From CAZART01 sp964487555 (lineage in GTDB: Bacteria; Bacteroidota; Rhodothermia; Rhodothermales; VXPQ01): a DNA stretch of 29,417 nt. The translations under genes were made by a program, and so were the position numbers. This document shows, piece after piece, positions 15,482-23,927 of this stretch. The stretch is taken from positions 1 to 29,417 of the forward strand of contig CAZART010000066.1 in NCBI GenBank assembly GCA_964487555.1, given 5' to 3'. The first letter of the stretch is position 1; each line of letters starts with the position of its first letter. The notes beneath the pieces were generated by a model. It was not told where the DNA came from. It saw nothing but the letters and a program-made list of their open reading frames with translations, and searched no databases.

Positions 15482-15946
15482 ATGAATCGTCGACCATCAT
15501 TCCCCGCGGCGTTGGCTGCCGTCGCTCTACTCGCTGCCTTCTCGCACACGGCTTTCGCTCAGATGACCGAGCCTACACGCCCTGCAGTAACCGGCATTAA
15601 AGTCTTTACGATCGATTTGTCCGGAGGGGCGGAGGTACCCGGTCCGGGGGCCGACGGCAGCGGCACCGCATTCGTCGTCCTCAATCCAAACGCACGCCGC
15701 ATCTGTTACGCACTGGATATCTCGGGAATAAGCCCCCCTGGCGCCGCCCACATCCATGAAGGAGCTGCAGGATCCTCCGGGGGCCCCGTCGTAGATTTCG
15801 ACCTCGGTAATCGCGGGCTGGGAGGATGCGTGACCGACGCCGACGGAGACGTATTACGACGAATCGCCGCCAGGCCATCGAACTTTTACGTGAACGTCCA
15901 CAACGAGGATTTCCCGCAGGGCGCCCTTCGAGGGCAGCTCGAATGA
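15482..15946 (+). CDS. Exported CHRD-domain protein
   Basis: This 154-residue protein has a signal peptide (residues 1-24, SFPAALAAVALLAAFSHTAFAQ). The mature part is one CHRD domain: LSGGAEVPGPGADGSGTAFV, then YALDISGISPPGAAHIHEGAAG, and the terminal FYVNVHNEDFPQGALRGQL. CHRD domains occur in chordin and in many bacterial extracellular proteins of unknown role. ATG 15482 gives an ideal signal peptide; the longer frame from 15443 does not. The gene appears monocistronic. Confidence 0.88.
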   Translation: MNRRPSFPAALAAVALLAAFSHTAFAQMTEPTRPAVTGIKVFTIDLSGGAEVPGPGADGSGTAFVVLNPNARRICYALDISGISPPGAAHIHEGAAGSSGGPVVDFDLGNRGLGGCVTDADGDVLRRIAARPSNFYVNVHNEDFPQGALRGQLE

Positions 15947-16073
15947 CCTGGAACGCCGTTCCGGAGCAAGGGTCAGCATCGAACGGATTTATCGTATCGA
16001 AGAACCATCTGTGCCGGTCTGGATAGAATCGGGTTCTGAGGACGAGTAGATTCCGTAAGAAACGATTCTCCCG

Positions 16074-17267
16074 ATGCCCACGGCCACACTCCCTGCAGAG
16101 AAAGCCGGCGCGCAGATTAGTGCGTCGACCTCACCGATTATCGCCGGCGAGCGCCTCGCTTCCCTCGACGCCTTCCGCGGCATCACGATCGCCGGAATGA
16201 TCCTCGTGAACAACCCCGGCACGTGGGCGGCCGTATATGATCCGCTCGAGCACGCGGCGTGGCATGGATGGACGCCCACGGATCTCGTTTTCCCGTTTTT
16301 TCTCTTCATCGTAGGCGTGGCCATCACGTTTACCTACCGGAAACGGCTGGCTCGAGGAGCCGATCGCGGTCCACTCGTGACGAAGGCCGTGAAGCGATCG
16401 TTCATCCTCATCGGCCTTGGCCTCTTGCTGGCGGCATTTCCGTTCGTAACCGCGTCCGGAGCATTCATTGATCTATCCACACTTCGGTATCCCGGCGTGC
16501 TGCAACGCATCGCCGTGTGTTATCTCATCGTGACTCTGCTCTTTCTCTACACCTCGCCCCGCACGCAAATCGCAGCCGCCATCGCGCTCCTCTTCGGCTA
16601 CTGGGGCTTGATGGAATGGGTAGCCGTTCCGGGATTCGGCGCCGGGCTCATCGATCGGCCCGAGGCCACGTTGTCGGCTTACATCGACCGCGTCGTTTTT
16701 GGCGAACACCTCTGGGCGTCCACGGGCCGGACGTGGGATCCGGAAGGACTCCTCAGCACGATGCCGGCCATCGTCTCGACGATGATCGGCGTGTGGACCG
16801 GCCACATTTTGCTGAGTGAAAAGGACCGCTCGCAGAAAGCGCTGACGCTTTTCGCGTGGGGATTTGTCCTGACGACCGGGGGCTACATGTGGGATTGGTT
16901 CTTCCCCATCAATAAGATGATCTGGACGAGCTCGTACGCCGTTTTCACCGGCGGCCTCGCGATGTCTTTTCTCGCCGCGTGCTACCTGTTGCTGGACGTA
17001 CACGGCCGCAGCCGCTGGTCGAAGCCCTTCATCGCCTACGGCATGAACGCCATCGTCATCTACGTGCTGAGCGGCTTACTGGCGCGGCTGCTGGGCGTCA
17101 TCCAGGTGGCCGAAGGCGTTTCCTTGAAGGCCTTTCTCTACGATAACGTCTTCGCCGGCCTGGGTACGCCGGAGTTTTCCTCGATGCTCTTTGCGCTTGT
17201 CTGGGTCGTGGGCTTCGGCATGCTGGCGTGGTGGATGTTCCGGCGGGAGATGTTCGTGAAAGTCTAA
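16074..17267 (+). CDS. HGSNAT/NagX-like membrane acyltransferase
   Basis: This is a polytopic membrane protein (397 aa, about ten hydrophobic segments) of the heparan-alpha-glucosaminide N-acetyltransferase-like family (COG4299, formerly DUF5009/DUF1624). The signature region is ERLASLDAFRGITIAGMILVNN, then HAAWHGWTPTDLVFPFFLF, with a candidate active-site histidine. It also has the later SKPFIAYGMNAIVIYVLSG. Homologues are thought to acetylate amino sugars across the membrane; bacterial substrates are largely unproven. The N-terminus is a polar 25-residue lead before the first helix. It stands alone between the CHRD gene and the amidase. Confidence 0.88.
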   Translation: MPTATLPAEKAGAQISASTSPIIAGERLASLDAFRGITIAGMILVNNPGTWAAVYDPLEHAAWHGWTPTDLVFPFFLFIVGVAITFTYRKRLARGADRGPLVTKAVKRSFILIGLGLLLAAFPFVTASGAFIDLSTLRYPGVLQRIAVCYLIVTLLFLYTSPRTQIAAAIALLFGYWGLMEWVAVPGFGAGLIDRPEATLSAYIDRVVFGEHLWASTGRTWDPEGLLSTMPAIVSTMIGVWTGHILLSEKDRSQKALTLFAWGFVLTTGGYMWDWFFPINKMIWTSSYAVFTGGLAMSFLAACYLLLDVHGRSRWSKPFIAYGMNAIVIYVLSGLLARLLGVIQVAEGVSLKAFLYDNVFAGLGTPEFSSMLFALVWVVGFGMLAWWMFRREMFVKV

Positions 17268-17608
17268 GTGCACCTTCCTCTCGGTCCTGCTCACTTCAAA
17301 ATGCAGCATGGGCTTCAACAGGCATTTTCTGCGCAGGGGATAGTGCGGGGCGACGAATAGTCCGCTGTTCCGTAGATTATAGCCGCGGTCGCGGATTTTA
17401 CGCGCAATGTCGCGGCATGGGCGCCGTTCAGTGAGAGGCGGAACAAACAAGCCTTGCGCGCATGGGGACAGACCCACCTATCCCTCGCGCAAGGAATTTC
17501 GACCGGAACGTCGCGTGCGATCGGCAACTCCGATGCACCGGCATAGAGATTGCTGTCGAGCGTGGTGCGCGACTACTTTTTGTGGCAGCGGGATCGAGAG
17601 ACGCTGAA
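17268..17608. other. 341-bp intergenic region with REP-like hairpin
   Basis: No gene is supported. A perfect 9-bp inverted repeat, CCTTGCGCG (17452-17460) and CGCGCAAGG (17486-17494), encloses TGGGGACAGACCCA, itself a small palindrome-like element. This resembles REP-type hairpins left by IS200-like (RAYT) elements, but no transposase is present. Short stretches such as GTCGCGGATTTTACG are reminiscent of the window's 21-bp repeats. Confidence 0.45.
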
Positions 17609-18685
17609 ATGGTATCCAAACCTGATTCAAATCGAAGGAATCGTAAGGAGATCCTCCGCGGTGTCTACGAGGACAACCTCCGCACGACGGGGGGCACGTA
17701 TTCCATTTTCAGACAGTCACTCCGCGCGGGGAAGGAAAACCGTTCCGGGCGCGCCTTCGTGACCGGCGCCTTATCTCTCAGTCTTGGTCTTTTTCTCCTC
17801 ATTGCAGCGGCACTTGCGGCCGCCGATCACGAGACGCCCACGAGCTCTAATTCTACCTGGAGCGACAGCAGCAGGACGACCGTTCCGCAAGTAAATGCAA
17901 TTCCGGGTGTCTCACCGACTCCCTCCGGCGGCGTGCCCTCGGTCGCCAGTCTATACGGCCTTCATGTCGAAACCATTGTAATTGATGCGGGCCACGGCGG
18001 CCGGGATCCGGGCGCGCTGGGACGAGACGGAATTCAAGAGAAGGACATTACGCTGGACATTGCGCGCCGACTGAAAAAGCGGCTCGAGCGACATTCCGGC
18101 TATCGCGTATTACTGACGCGCGATGAGGATCGTACCATGCTGTTGCGAGACAGAATCGACTTTGCAAATCAGCGAGAGGCGGATCTCTTCGTCTCTCTTC
18201 ACATCAACTGGCTGCCCGTCGATTCGATTGCTCCCATCGAAACCTATTACTACGGGCCTAACTCGGACCCGCGGTCCCTCCGTCTGGCGCAGCGAGAAAA
18301 CCGGAACTCCGGCTACACGGTCGCAGAGTTCAACGACCTCACGGAGAGGCTGCGCGTAGATCTGAAGATTCAGGAATCACGAGATGCCGCTCATTACATC
18401 CAGGAGGGGCTTATCAACGGACTTCGTCAAATGGGCCGCGACGTTGCGGATTGGGGGGCAAAGTCCAGCGATTTCATGGTCTTGTTGGGAGTCGAGGCGC
18501 CGAGCATTCTTGCCGAGATCGGCAGTCTCAGCAACAGCGACGAAGCGTCTAAGCTCAGCACGGTTTCTTACCGTGAAAAGCTGGCGTACATTCTCGAAGA
18601 GGGAATTTCGACTTATCTAGAACGACACGTACACGAGGGCGGAAAGGCAAAGCATGGCAGCAAAGAAGAATACGAAGGCATCTGA
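17609..18685 (+). CDS. Membrane-anchored N-acetylmuramoyl-L-alanine amidase
   Basis: This is an Amidase_3 zinc enzyme that cleaves the bond between MurNAc and the peptide stem of peptidoglycan. From ATG 17609 (358 aa) it has a basic cytoplasmic tail (1-48), one hydrophobic anchor (about 50-72), a Ser/Thr/Pro linker (73-115), then the catalytic domain. Zinc and catalytic residues are H129 in IDAGHGGRDPGA, E144 in IQEKD, H198 in SLHIN and E303 in LAEIGSLSN. The frame stays open upstream to 17462, but that part is arginine-rich and crosses the REP-like hairpin. The gene overlaps the MamK-like actin gene by 32 bp, so translation is probably coupled. The retained anchor and conspicuous tail differ from AmiA/AmiC, which have cleaved signals. 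Confidence 0.88.
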   Translation: MVSKPDSNRRNRKEILRGVYEDNLRTTGGTYSIFRQSLRAGKENRSGRAFVTGALSLSLGLFLLIAAALAAADHETPTSSNSTWSDSSRTTVPQVNAIPGVSPTPSGGVPSVASLYGLHVETIVIDAGHGGRDPGALGRDGIQEKDITLDIARRLKKRLERHSGYRVLLTRDEDRTMLLRDRIDFANQREADLFVSLHINWLPVDSIAPIETYYYGPNSDPRSLRLAQRENRNSGYTVAEFNDLTERLRVDLKIQESRDAAHYIQEGLINGLRQMGRDVADWGAKSSDFMVLLGVEAPSILAEIGSLSNSDEASKLSTVSYREKLAYILEEGISTYLERHVHEGGKAKHGSKEEYEGI

Positions 18686-19685
18686 CGACATCCTCTACAT
18701 CGGAATCGACCTTGGAACCTCGAGGAGCGCGGTTTCAGCCAGCAATGGCGAGCGCGCATGGGTCGAAAGCTATGTGGGCTGGCCCAAAGATTTCGTGTCG
18801 CGAAAGCTCTTGGGCGAAGACGTGCTCTTCGGCGAGAAGGCTCTCGAGAATCGCTTGTCCTTAGAGGTGGTCCGGCCTCTCGAGTCCGGCGTCGTCCAAG
18901 ATGGTACGCCGCGACATGCAGAAGCCGTAAGAAAGCTCATCCATCATCTCATCGAGCTGGCCGGCCCGAAAGCGGATCAAAAGATCTATGCCGCCGTCGG
19001 CGTGCCTGCCGAGGCGCTGAAGGTGAATAAGCTGTCCATTCGTAACGCCACGAAAGAGTACGCGGATTCTCTGATGGTCGTTTCCGAGCCGTTTGCCATC
19101 GCCTACGGTCAGGACACATTGAACCACGCCCTGATCATCGATATCGGAGCGGGGACCGTCGACTTTTGCATCATGCATGGATCGCTGCCCGGCGACGAAG
19201 ACCAACGTACGCTGACCGCGGCTGGCGATTCCATAGACCGAATGCTGGTCGGGCGATGGGCCGAGAAGTATCCCGAGGCAAAACTGAGCGAGCCCATGAT
19301 TCGCCGGTTCAAGGAAAAGCATGCCTTCGTCGGCTCGAATTCGAGCAAGGTGAAAATGGAATTCGCGGTCGGCGGAAAGTCGGTTCAGCATGACGTCAGC
19401 AACGATCTCCGCGAATCCTGCGAGAGCATCTTGCCGTCGATCGTCGAGACGATGGTCGACCTCATCAGTCGGTACGATCCGGAGTTTCAAGAACAGGTAC
19501 GACGCAACGTCTACCTCGCAGGTGGCGGAAGTCAGATCGACGGCATCGACAAGGCCCTTGAAGAGGCATTGAGCGAATATGGATCTTTCAAAATAACGGC
19601 CGTGAAGGATCCGCTTTTCGCCGGCGCCGACGGGGCCCTTGCCCTGGCGAAGGATATGCCTGAGGAGTACTGGGAGAATATGTAA
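18654..19685 (+). CDS. MamK-like bacterial actin (Hsp70/actin ATPase fold)
   Basis: This is a 343-residue actin-family ATPase expected to form cytoplasmic filaments. Motifs in order are phosphate-1 IGIDLGTSRSAV (D19), connect-1 with E145 in VSEPFAIAYGQD, phosphate-2 IIDIGAGTVD (D163), and the adenosine motif LAGGGSQIDGI (288-298). Beyond the fold, several stretches look like MamK of magnetotactic bacteria as I remember it: VGWPKDF after the first motif, VRPLESGVV, the G-x-x-P-G-x-E-D-Q segment, CVKDP-like AVKDP near the end, and a terminal PEEYW. MreB, ParM and FtsA lack this combination. GGAAAGG just before the ATG is a good ribosome site, inside the amidase gene. No other mam genes are visible, so a magnetosome role is unlikely. 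Confidence 0.82.
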   Translation: MAAKKNTKASDDILYIGIDLGTSRSAVSASNGERAWVESYVGWPKDFVSRKLLGEDVLFGEKALENRLSLEVVRPLESGVVQDGTPRHAEAVRKLIHHLIELAGPKADQKIYAAVGVPAEALKVNKLSIRNATKEYADSLMVVSEPFAIAYGQDTLNHALIIDIGAGTVDFCIMHGSLPGDEDQRTLTAAGDSIDRMLVGRWAEKYPEAKLSEPMIRRFKEKHAFVGSNSSKVKMEFAVGGKSVQHDVSNDLRESCESILPSIVETMVDLISRYDPEFQEQVRRNVYLAGGGSQIDGIDKALEEALSEYGSFKITAVKDPLFAGADGALALAKDMPEEYWENM

Positions 19686-19740
19686 GACGTTCGCCGTTCG
19701 TGGGAGCGCAATTGTGCCACCACAGGGCGTATCTTGTCCT

Positions 19741-20096
19741 AAGACCTGTTGGCCGCAGCTTACTCTAAGACCTGGTGGCCGCAAGCGTCTTTAAGACCTG
19801 TCGGCCGCAGCGTCTCTAAGACTTGTCGGCCGCAGCGTCTTTCAGACTTGTAGCCGCAGTTTGCTCTTAGATCTGTTGGCCGCAGCGTCTCTAAGACTTG
19901 TCGGCCGCAGCGTCTCTAAGACTTGTCGGCCGCNNNNNNNNNNNNNNNNNNNNNNNNNNNNNNNNNNNNNNNNNNNNNNNNNNNNNNNNNNNNNNNNNNN
20001 NNNNNNNNNNNNNNNNNNNNNNNNNNNNNNNNNGCCGCAGCGTCTCTAAGACTTGTCGGCCGCAGCGTCTCTAAGACTTGTCGGCCGCAGCGTCTC
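19741..20096. repeat. 25-bp tandem repeat array
   Basis: Eight units start at 19741, 19767, 19793, 19818, 19843, 19868, 19893 and 19918, and two more follow the gap at 20048 and 20073. Spacing is 26, 26, then 25 bp throughout. The core is AAGACTTGTCGGCCGCAGCG. The first units are more diverged (AAGACCTG, CAGACTTGTAGCC), while those beside the gap are identical, so the array has been growing at its centre. It fills the space between the actin gene and the sigma factor gene; the rest of 19686-20180 holds nothing else recognisable. There are no spacers, so it is not a CRISPR array. Confidence 0.9.
19934..20033. other. Assembly gap, 100 Ns
   Basis: Exactly 100 N bases lie inside the 25-bp array, a conventional placeholder for a gap of unknown size. 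The true array length is therefore unknown and could be much longer. Confidence 0.98.
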
Positions 20097-20180
20097 GCGT
20101 ACCTGGAAAGTGCGTGCACGCTTCGAGAAGAGGTTCTTTAGCTTGAGTCTGTCTGGTTCATTCGCTTCTGGTGCTAACCG

Positions 20181-20753
20181 ATGGCGACCGCGGCAACCCA
20201 GCATCACATCACCCATCTATTGCTGGCGGCGAGCGAGGGCCGATCGGATGCATTCGACGAGCTGATGCCGCTCGTCTACGATGAATTGCGTCGCGTCGCT
20301 CACCAGCGCCTGCTGGGATACCACCCGGGCGAGACGCTAAATACGACCGCACTCGTACATGAGGCTTATCTGAAGCTGGTCAAGCAGCAAGATGTGGGCT
20401 GGCAGAATAGGGCACACTTCTTTGCACTGGCTTCGCGCGCCATGCGATTTATTCTGATCGACTATGCGCGGGCGCGCACGGCGGAAAAGCGCGGAGGACG
20501 CCGGGTAGACATCTCGCTCGATGTCCTTCAGGTCGCCGCCGACGAACGCACCGCCGATCTCCTGACGCTTAACGAGGCCCTCGAAAAGCTGGCTAAGGTG
20601 AGTGAACGGCTGAGTGTGCTCATCGAATACCGATTTTTCGGCGGCTTGACCTACGAAGAGATCGCCGAAATCACGGGATGGTCCCTCGCGACCGTGAAGC
20701 GCGACTGGCGGCGTGCCAGGGCGTGGCTCTACCAAGAGATGGTAGATGCCTGA
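20181..20753 (+). CDS. ECF RNA polymerase sigma factor (Rhodopirellula/Verrucomicrobium type)
   Basis: This 190-residue sigma-70 family protein has region 2 (VYDELRRVAHQRL through LVHEAYLKLVKQ, and HFFALASRAMRFILIDYAR) and region 4 (LSVLIEYRFFGGLTYEEIAEITGWSLATVKRDWRRARAWL). The ALVHEAYLKL and ILIDYARAR signatures point to the ECF group first described in Planctomycetes (TIGR02999 type). No anti-sigma gene with a zinc-binding domain follows. Instead a receptor kinase starts 131 bp downstream on the same strand, which fits sigma factors controlled by Ser/Thr phosphorylation. The start follows directly after the 25-bp array. Confidence 0.93.
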   Translation: MATAATQHHITHLLLAASEGRSDAFDELMPLVYDELRRVAHQRLLGYHPGETLNTTALVHEAYLKLVKQQDVGWQNRAHFFALASRAMRFILIDYARARTAEKRGGRRVDISLDVLQVAADERTADLLTLNEALEKLAKVSERLSVLIEYRFFGGLTYEEIAEITGWSLATVKRDWRRARAWLYQEMVDA

Positions 20754-20884
20754 TCTTTTCCGGCCCTTCTCCGGTGCACGATATCGATATGGAACGTACG
20801 GCGCACTCGCCGTCGTAATCCTGAAGCCCTCATGGATCACTCGGTCTGCAGTGCCGAAAACACCACCATCCTCCTCATCCGTGC

Positions 20885-23878
20885 ATGAACTCGATCTCAC
20901 CTGAACGCTGGAACCAGATCGATGCGTTTTTTGCGGAAGCGCTCGACCTACCTGCCGAAGAAAGGCGTGCCTTTGTGGAGCAGGCCTGTGGCGACGACCT
21001 CGACCTCTACCGACGCGTCCTGGCGCTTCTCGACAGCGAGGTCATTTCGGAGCGCGTCCTCGGCGAGTCCGTCACAGAGTACGCCGCGCCCCTACTTTCC
21101 GGCCTCCAGGCTCGCTTTGCGGCGGATCTGGCCGACGATCTGCCCGAAAATGGCCGAATCGGCCCCTACCAGGTGCTGCATGAAATCGGGCGCGGCGGAA
21201 TGGGCACGGTTTACGCAGCGGAACGAGATGATGAGCACTTCCGCAAGCGGGTCGCCCTCAAACTCGTCAAGCGCGGCATGGACAGCGCCGAAATTCTGCG
21301 CCGCTTTCGTTACGAACGGCAAATCCTGGCCTCTCTCGAACATCCGAACATCGCACGGCTCTATGATGGCGGCGTGACCGGAGATGGGCGTCCTTACCTG
21401 GTTATGGAGTACGTCGGCGGTCGCACCATCGATCGGTACTGCGACGATGAAGAACTCAGCATCGACCAACGACTGGAATTATTCGGCAGCGTTTGCGAGG
21501 CGGTCCGGTATGCGCATCGAAGCCTTGTGGTGCACCGGGATCTGAAGCCGAGCAATATTCTCGTCACGGAGGACGGAACGGTGAAGCTTCTCGACTTCGG
21601 AATCGCGAAGCTGCTCAGCGACGAGGTCGCACCGCTGTCGGCGCCGGTGACGCAGACCGGCATCCGTGTGATGACGCTGGAGTACGCGTCCCCCGAACAA
21701 GTACGTGGGGCGCCGGTGACGACGGCCTCAGATGCGTACTCGCTCGGTATCGTTCTGTACGAATTATTGACAGGGCATCGGCCGTTTGAGCTGGCCGGCA
21801 AGGCCCCGGCGGAGGCGGAGCGAGCCGTTCTGAGCGGTAACCCGGAGGCGCCCTCCACTGCCGTAACGCGGGCCAAAGTACGCCGGCGGCGCGATGGCAC
21901 GACGGAGACCGTGACGCCGGAGAAGATCAGTTCGGCACGCCGGACCAGACCGGACCGCCTGCAGCGGCGCCTGCGAGGGGACCTGGACACGATCCTGTTG
22001 ACGGCCTTGCGGAAGGAGCCGGAGCGAAGATACGGTTCCGCAGAAGCTTTCCTCGTGGACATCAAAAGACATCTGGCCGGCCTGCCCATCACGGCGCGAC
22101 CCGATACCCCCTGGTATCGTACCACGAAGTTCGTACGACGACACAAGGTCGGTGTCGTGGCGGCCGTTCTCGTGGTGCTTTCGACATTGGCGGGGCTGGG
22201 CACCGCCTTATGGCAGGCGGAGCAGACCCGCCGCGAGCGAGACACAGCGCAGCAGATCGCGACGTTTCTCGAAGAGCTGTTCCAGTCATCAGACCCGTTC
22301 GCAGACGATAGCGAGCGCATCGACACGCTCCGCATTCGCGACGTGTTAGCACGGGGTGTCACGAGTGTCCAGCACGAACTCACGGAGCAGCCTCCCGTGC
22401 AAGCGCGCCTTTTGAATGTAATCGGTAACGTCTATCGGAATCTCGGCCTGTACCATGAAGCGATGCCTCTCCTGACGCAGGCCCTGGATGGGCGCCACGC
22501 TCTCTACGGCCGTACTCACGCTGAGGTGGCCGAGAGCCAGCGCGACCTCGCCTCCGTGCACATCGCGCTCGGCGGCTATGCTGCCGCCGACTCACTCTAC
22601 CGCCAGGCCATCTCCACGCAGCGGGCCATCCTCGGCGCCGACCATCCCGAAGTGAGCGAATCCTTGCTCGGTCTGGCCGAAGTCCTGCGCCTCAAGGGCG
22701 CCTACGGCGATGCCGAACCGTATTACCGGCAAGCCATCGACATCCGGCGCAGCTACTACGGTGACAAACACGTGGTGGTGGCCGAGGGTTTAAGCCTGAT
22801 GGCCACCATGCTGTGGAACAAAGGCGACCGCGAGGCGGCCGAACCACTTCTTAGAGAAGCCTTGGACACGTACCGAGTGGTGCTCGGCCCTCAGCACCCG
22901 AGCGTAATCCAGACGATGGGGTCGCTCGCCGGCGTACTCCAGCACCAGGGCGACTTTGCAGGTGCGGAGGCGCTCCTGCAGGAGGCCCTGACCACGAGCC
23001 GCAGCATGCTCGGCCCGGAGCATCCTCGTACCGTCCAGACGCTGCACAGCCTGGCCGTTTTGTACGAGGACGTTTCAAGATACGACGACGCCGAACTCCT
23101 ACTGCGAGAGATCCTGACCATACGTCGGAGCCGCTTTGGGGCCAATCATCGCGAAGTGGCCTCTGCCTTGAATGAGCTTGCACTCGTACTTCGGGACAAG
23201 GGTGAATACGATTCCGCCGAGCCGTATGCACGGGAGGCGCTATCCATTTTTCGCACGGTCTTCGGCACGGCGCATCCGGAGCTCGCAACAAGCATGAGTA
23301 TCCTCGGATCGATCCTCATGGAGAAGAAAGAGCTTGGCGAGGCCGAATCCTTGTTCCGCACCTCATTAGATATGCGGAGGAGGATCCTGGGTGTCAATCA
23401 CCGGGATACGGGCATGGGAATAACGCACCTGGCGGAGCTGCTCCGGTCCCAAGGCAATTACTCGGAGTCCGAGGCGCTCTATCGCGAGGTCCTTGCCCGA
23501 GAGCCGGACGGAGACGATCACCCTGGCATCGCCATTGTCTCGGGCTTGCTGGCGAACGTATTGCAAGATGCAGGCCGTTACGCAGAGGCTGAATCGGCGT
23601 ATCGGGACGCCCTCCGTCGTATGGAAAAAGCGCTCCCCGCCGGTCACGTGCGCGTCGCTCGTGCGCTGGTCGGGCTTGGCCTATGTCTCACAGCCCTGAG
23701 GCGCTTCGAAGAAGCCGAAACCCACCTTTTAGAAGCCTACGCTGCTTTCCCTCGTGAACAAAAGCTGGATATCCAGAGGGTCCTCCGGGGGTTAGTAGAG
23801 CTTCATGTGCAGTGGAACAAGCCTTCCGAAGCGGCCCGCTACGATCTGTTACTGGCCGAAGCGCACCTGTCGCCTTGA
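20885..23878 (+). CDS. Receptor Ser/Thr protein kinase with C-terminal TPR domain
   Basis: This 997-residue protein has four parts. Residues 1-90 are a helical N-terminus (ERWNQIDAFFAEALDLPAEER) typical of kinases paired with ECF sigma factors. Residues 95-400 are a PknB-type kinase: glycine loop GRGGMG (102-107), K126, E144, HRDLKPSN (217-224), DFG (237-239) and SPE (269-271). All catalytic residues are present. One membrane helix follows (about 422-442). About 540 residues of tetratricopeptide repeats follow, about twelve units of kinesin-light-chain type (ALGGYAAADSLYRQAI, RYDDAELLLREIL and similar). The TPRs would lie on the far side of the membrane and could bind a protein or peptide signal. 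The insert at about 322-358 is basic and unusual. The substrate is likely the adjacent sigma factor, by context only. Confidence 0.93.
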   Translation: MNSISPERWNQIDAFFAEALDLPAEERRAFVEQACGDDLDLYRRVLALLDSEVISERVLGESVTEYAAPLLSGLQARFAADLADDLPENGRIGPYQVLHEIGRGGMGTVYAAERDDEHFRKRVALKLVKRGMDSAEILRRFRYERQILASLEHPNIARLYDGGVTGDGRPYLVMEYVGGRTIDRYCDDEELSIDQRLELFGSVCEAVRYAHRSLVVHRDLKPSNILVTEDGTVKLLDFGIAKLLSDEVAPLSAPVTQTGIRVMTLEYASPEQVRGAPVTTASDAYSLGIVLYELLTGHRPFELAGKAPAEAERAVLSGNPEAPSTAVTRAKVRRRRDGTTETVTPEKISSARRTRPDRLQRRLRGDLDTILLTALRKEPERRYGSAEAFLVDIKRHLAGLPITARPDTPWYRTTKFVRRHKVGVVAAVLVVLSTLAGLGTALWQAEQTRRERDTAQQIATFLEELFQSSDPFADDSERIDTLRIRDVLARGVTSVQHELTEQPPVQARLLNVIGNVYRNLGLYHEAMPLLTQALDGRHALYGRTHAEVAESQRDLASVHIALGGYAAADSLYRQAISTQRAILGADHPEVSESLLGLAEVLRLKGAYGDAEPYYRQAIDIRRSYYGDKHVVVAEGLSLMATMLWNKGDREAAEPLLREALDTYRVVLGPQHPSVIQTMGSLAGVLQHQGDFAGAEALLQEALTTSRSMLGPEHPRTVQTLHSLAVLYEDVSRYDDAELLLREILTIRRSRFGANHREVASALNELALVLRDKGEYDSAEPYAREALSIFRTVFGTAHPELATSMSILGSILMEKKELGEAESLFRTSLDMRRRILGVNHRDTGMGITHLAELLRSQGNYSESEALYREVLAREPDGDDHPGIAIVSGLLANVLQDAGRYAEAESAYRDALRRMEKALPAGHVRVARALVGLGLCLTALRRFEEAETHLLEAYAAFPREQKLDIQRVLRGLVELHVQWNKPSEAARYDLLLAEAHLSP

Positions 23879-23927
23879 TGCGCCGATGAAGCCGTTGAGC
23901 AGGTAATGTGCCCCCGTGGCGCGATTC

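Noticed and set aside
18654..19685. Assignment of the actin as MreB or DnaK
   Set aside because: It lacks the MreB N-terminal signature and the DnaK substrate-binding domain, while several segments follow MamK in order.
15482..19685. Partial magnetosome island suggested by the MamK-like gene
   Set aside because: No other mam-type gene (MamA, MamB, MamE, MamI, MamQ) is recognisable on either side.
18861..19784. 307-residue antisense frame opposite the actin gene
   Set aside because: It mirrors the MamK-like gene and has no recognisable family or ribosome site.
19741..20096. CRISPR array
   Set aside because: Units abut each other with 25-bp period and no unique spacers, and there are no cas genes in the window.
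19861..20141. Open frames running through the N gap on both strands
   Set aside because: They exist only because unknown bases and tandem repeats lack stop codons; the peptides are translations of the repeat.
21394..22383. 329-residue antisense frame inside the kinase gene
   Set aside because: Serine/arginine-rich composition typical of an antisense shadow in GC-rich DNA; the kinase on the plus strand is certain.
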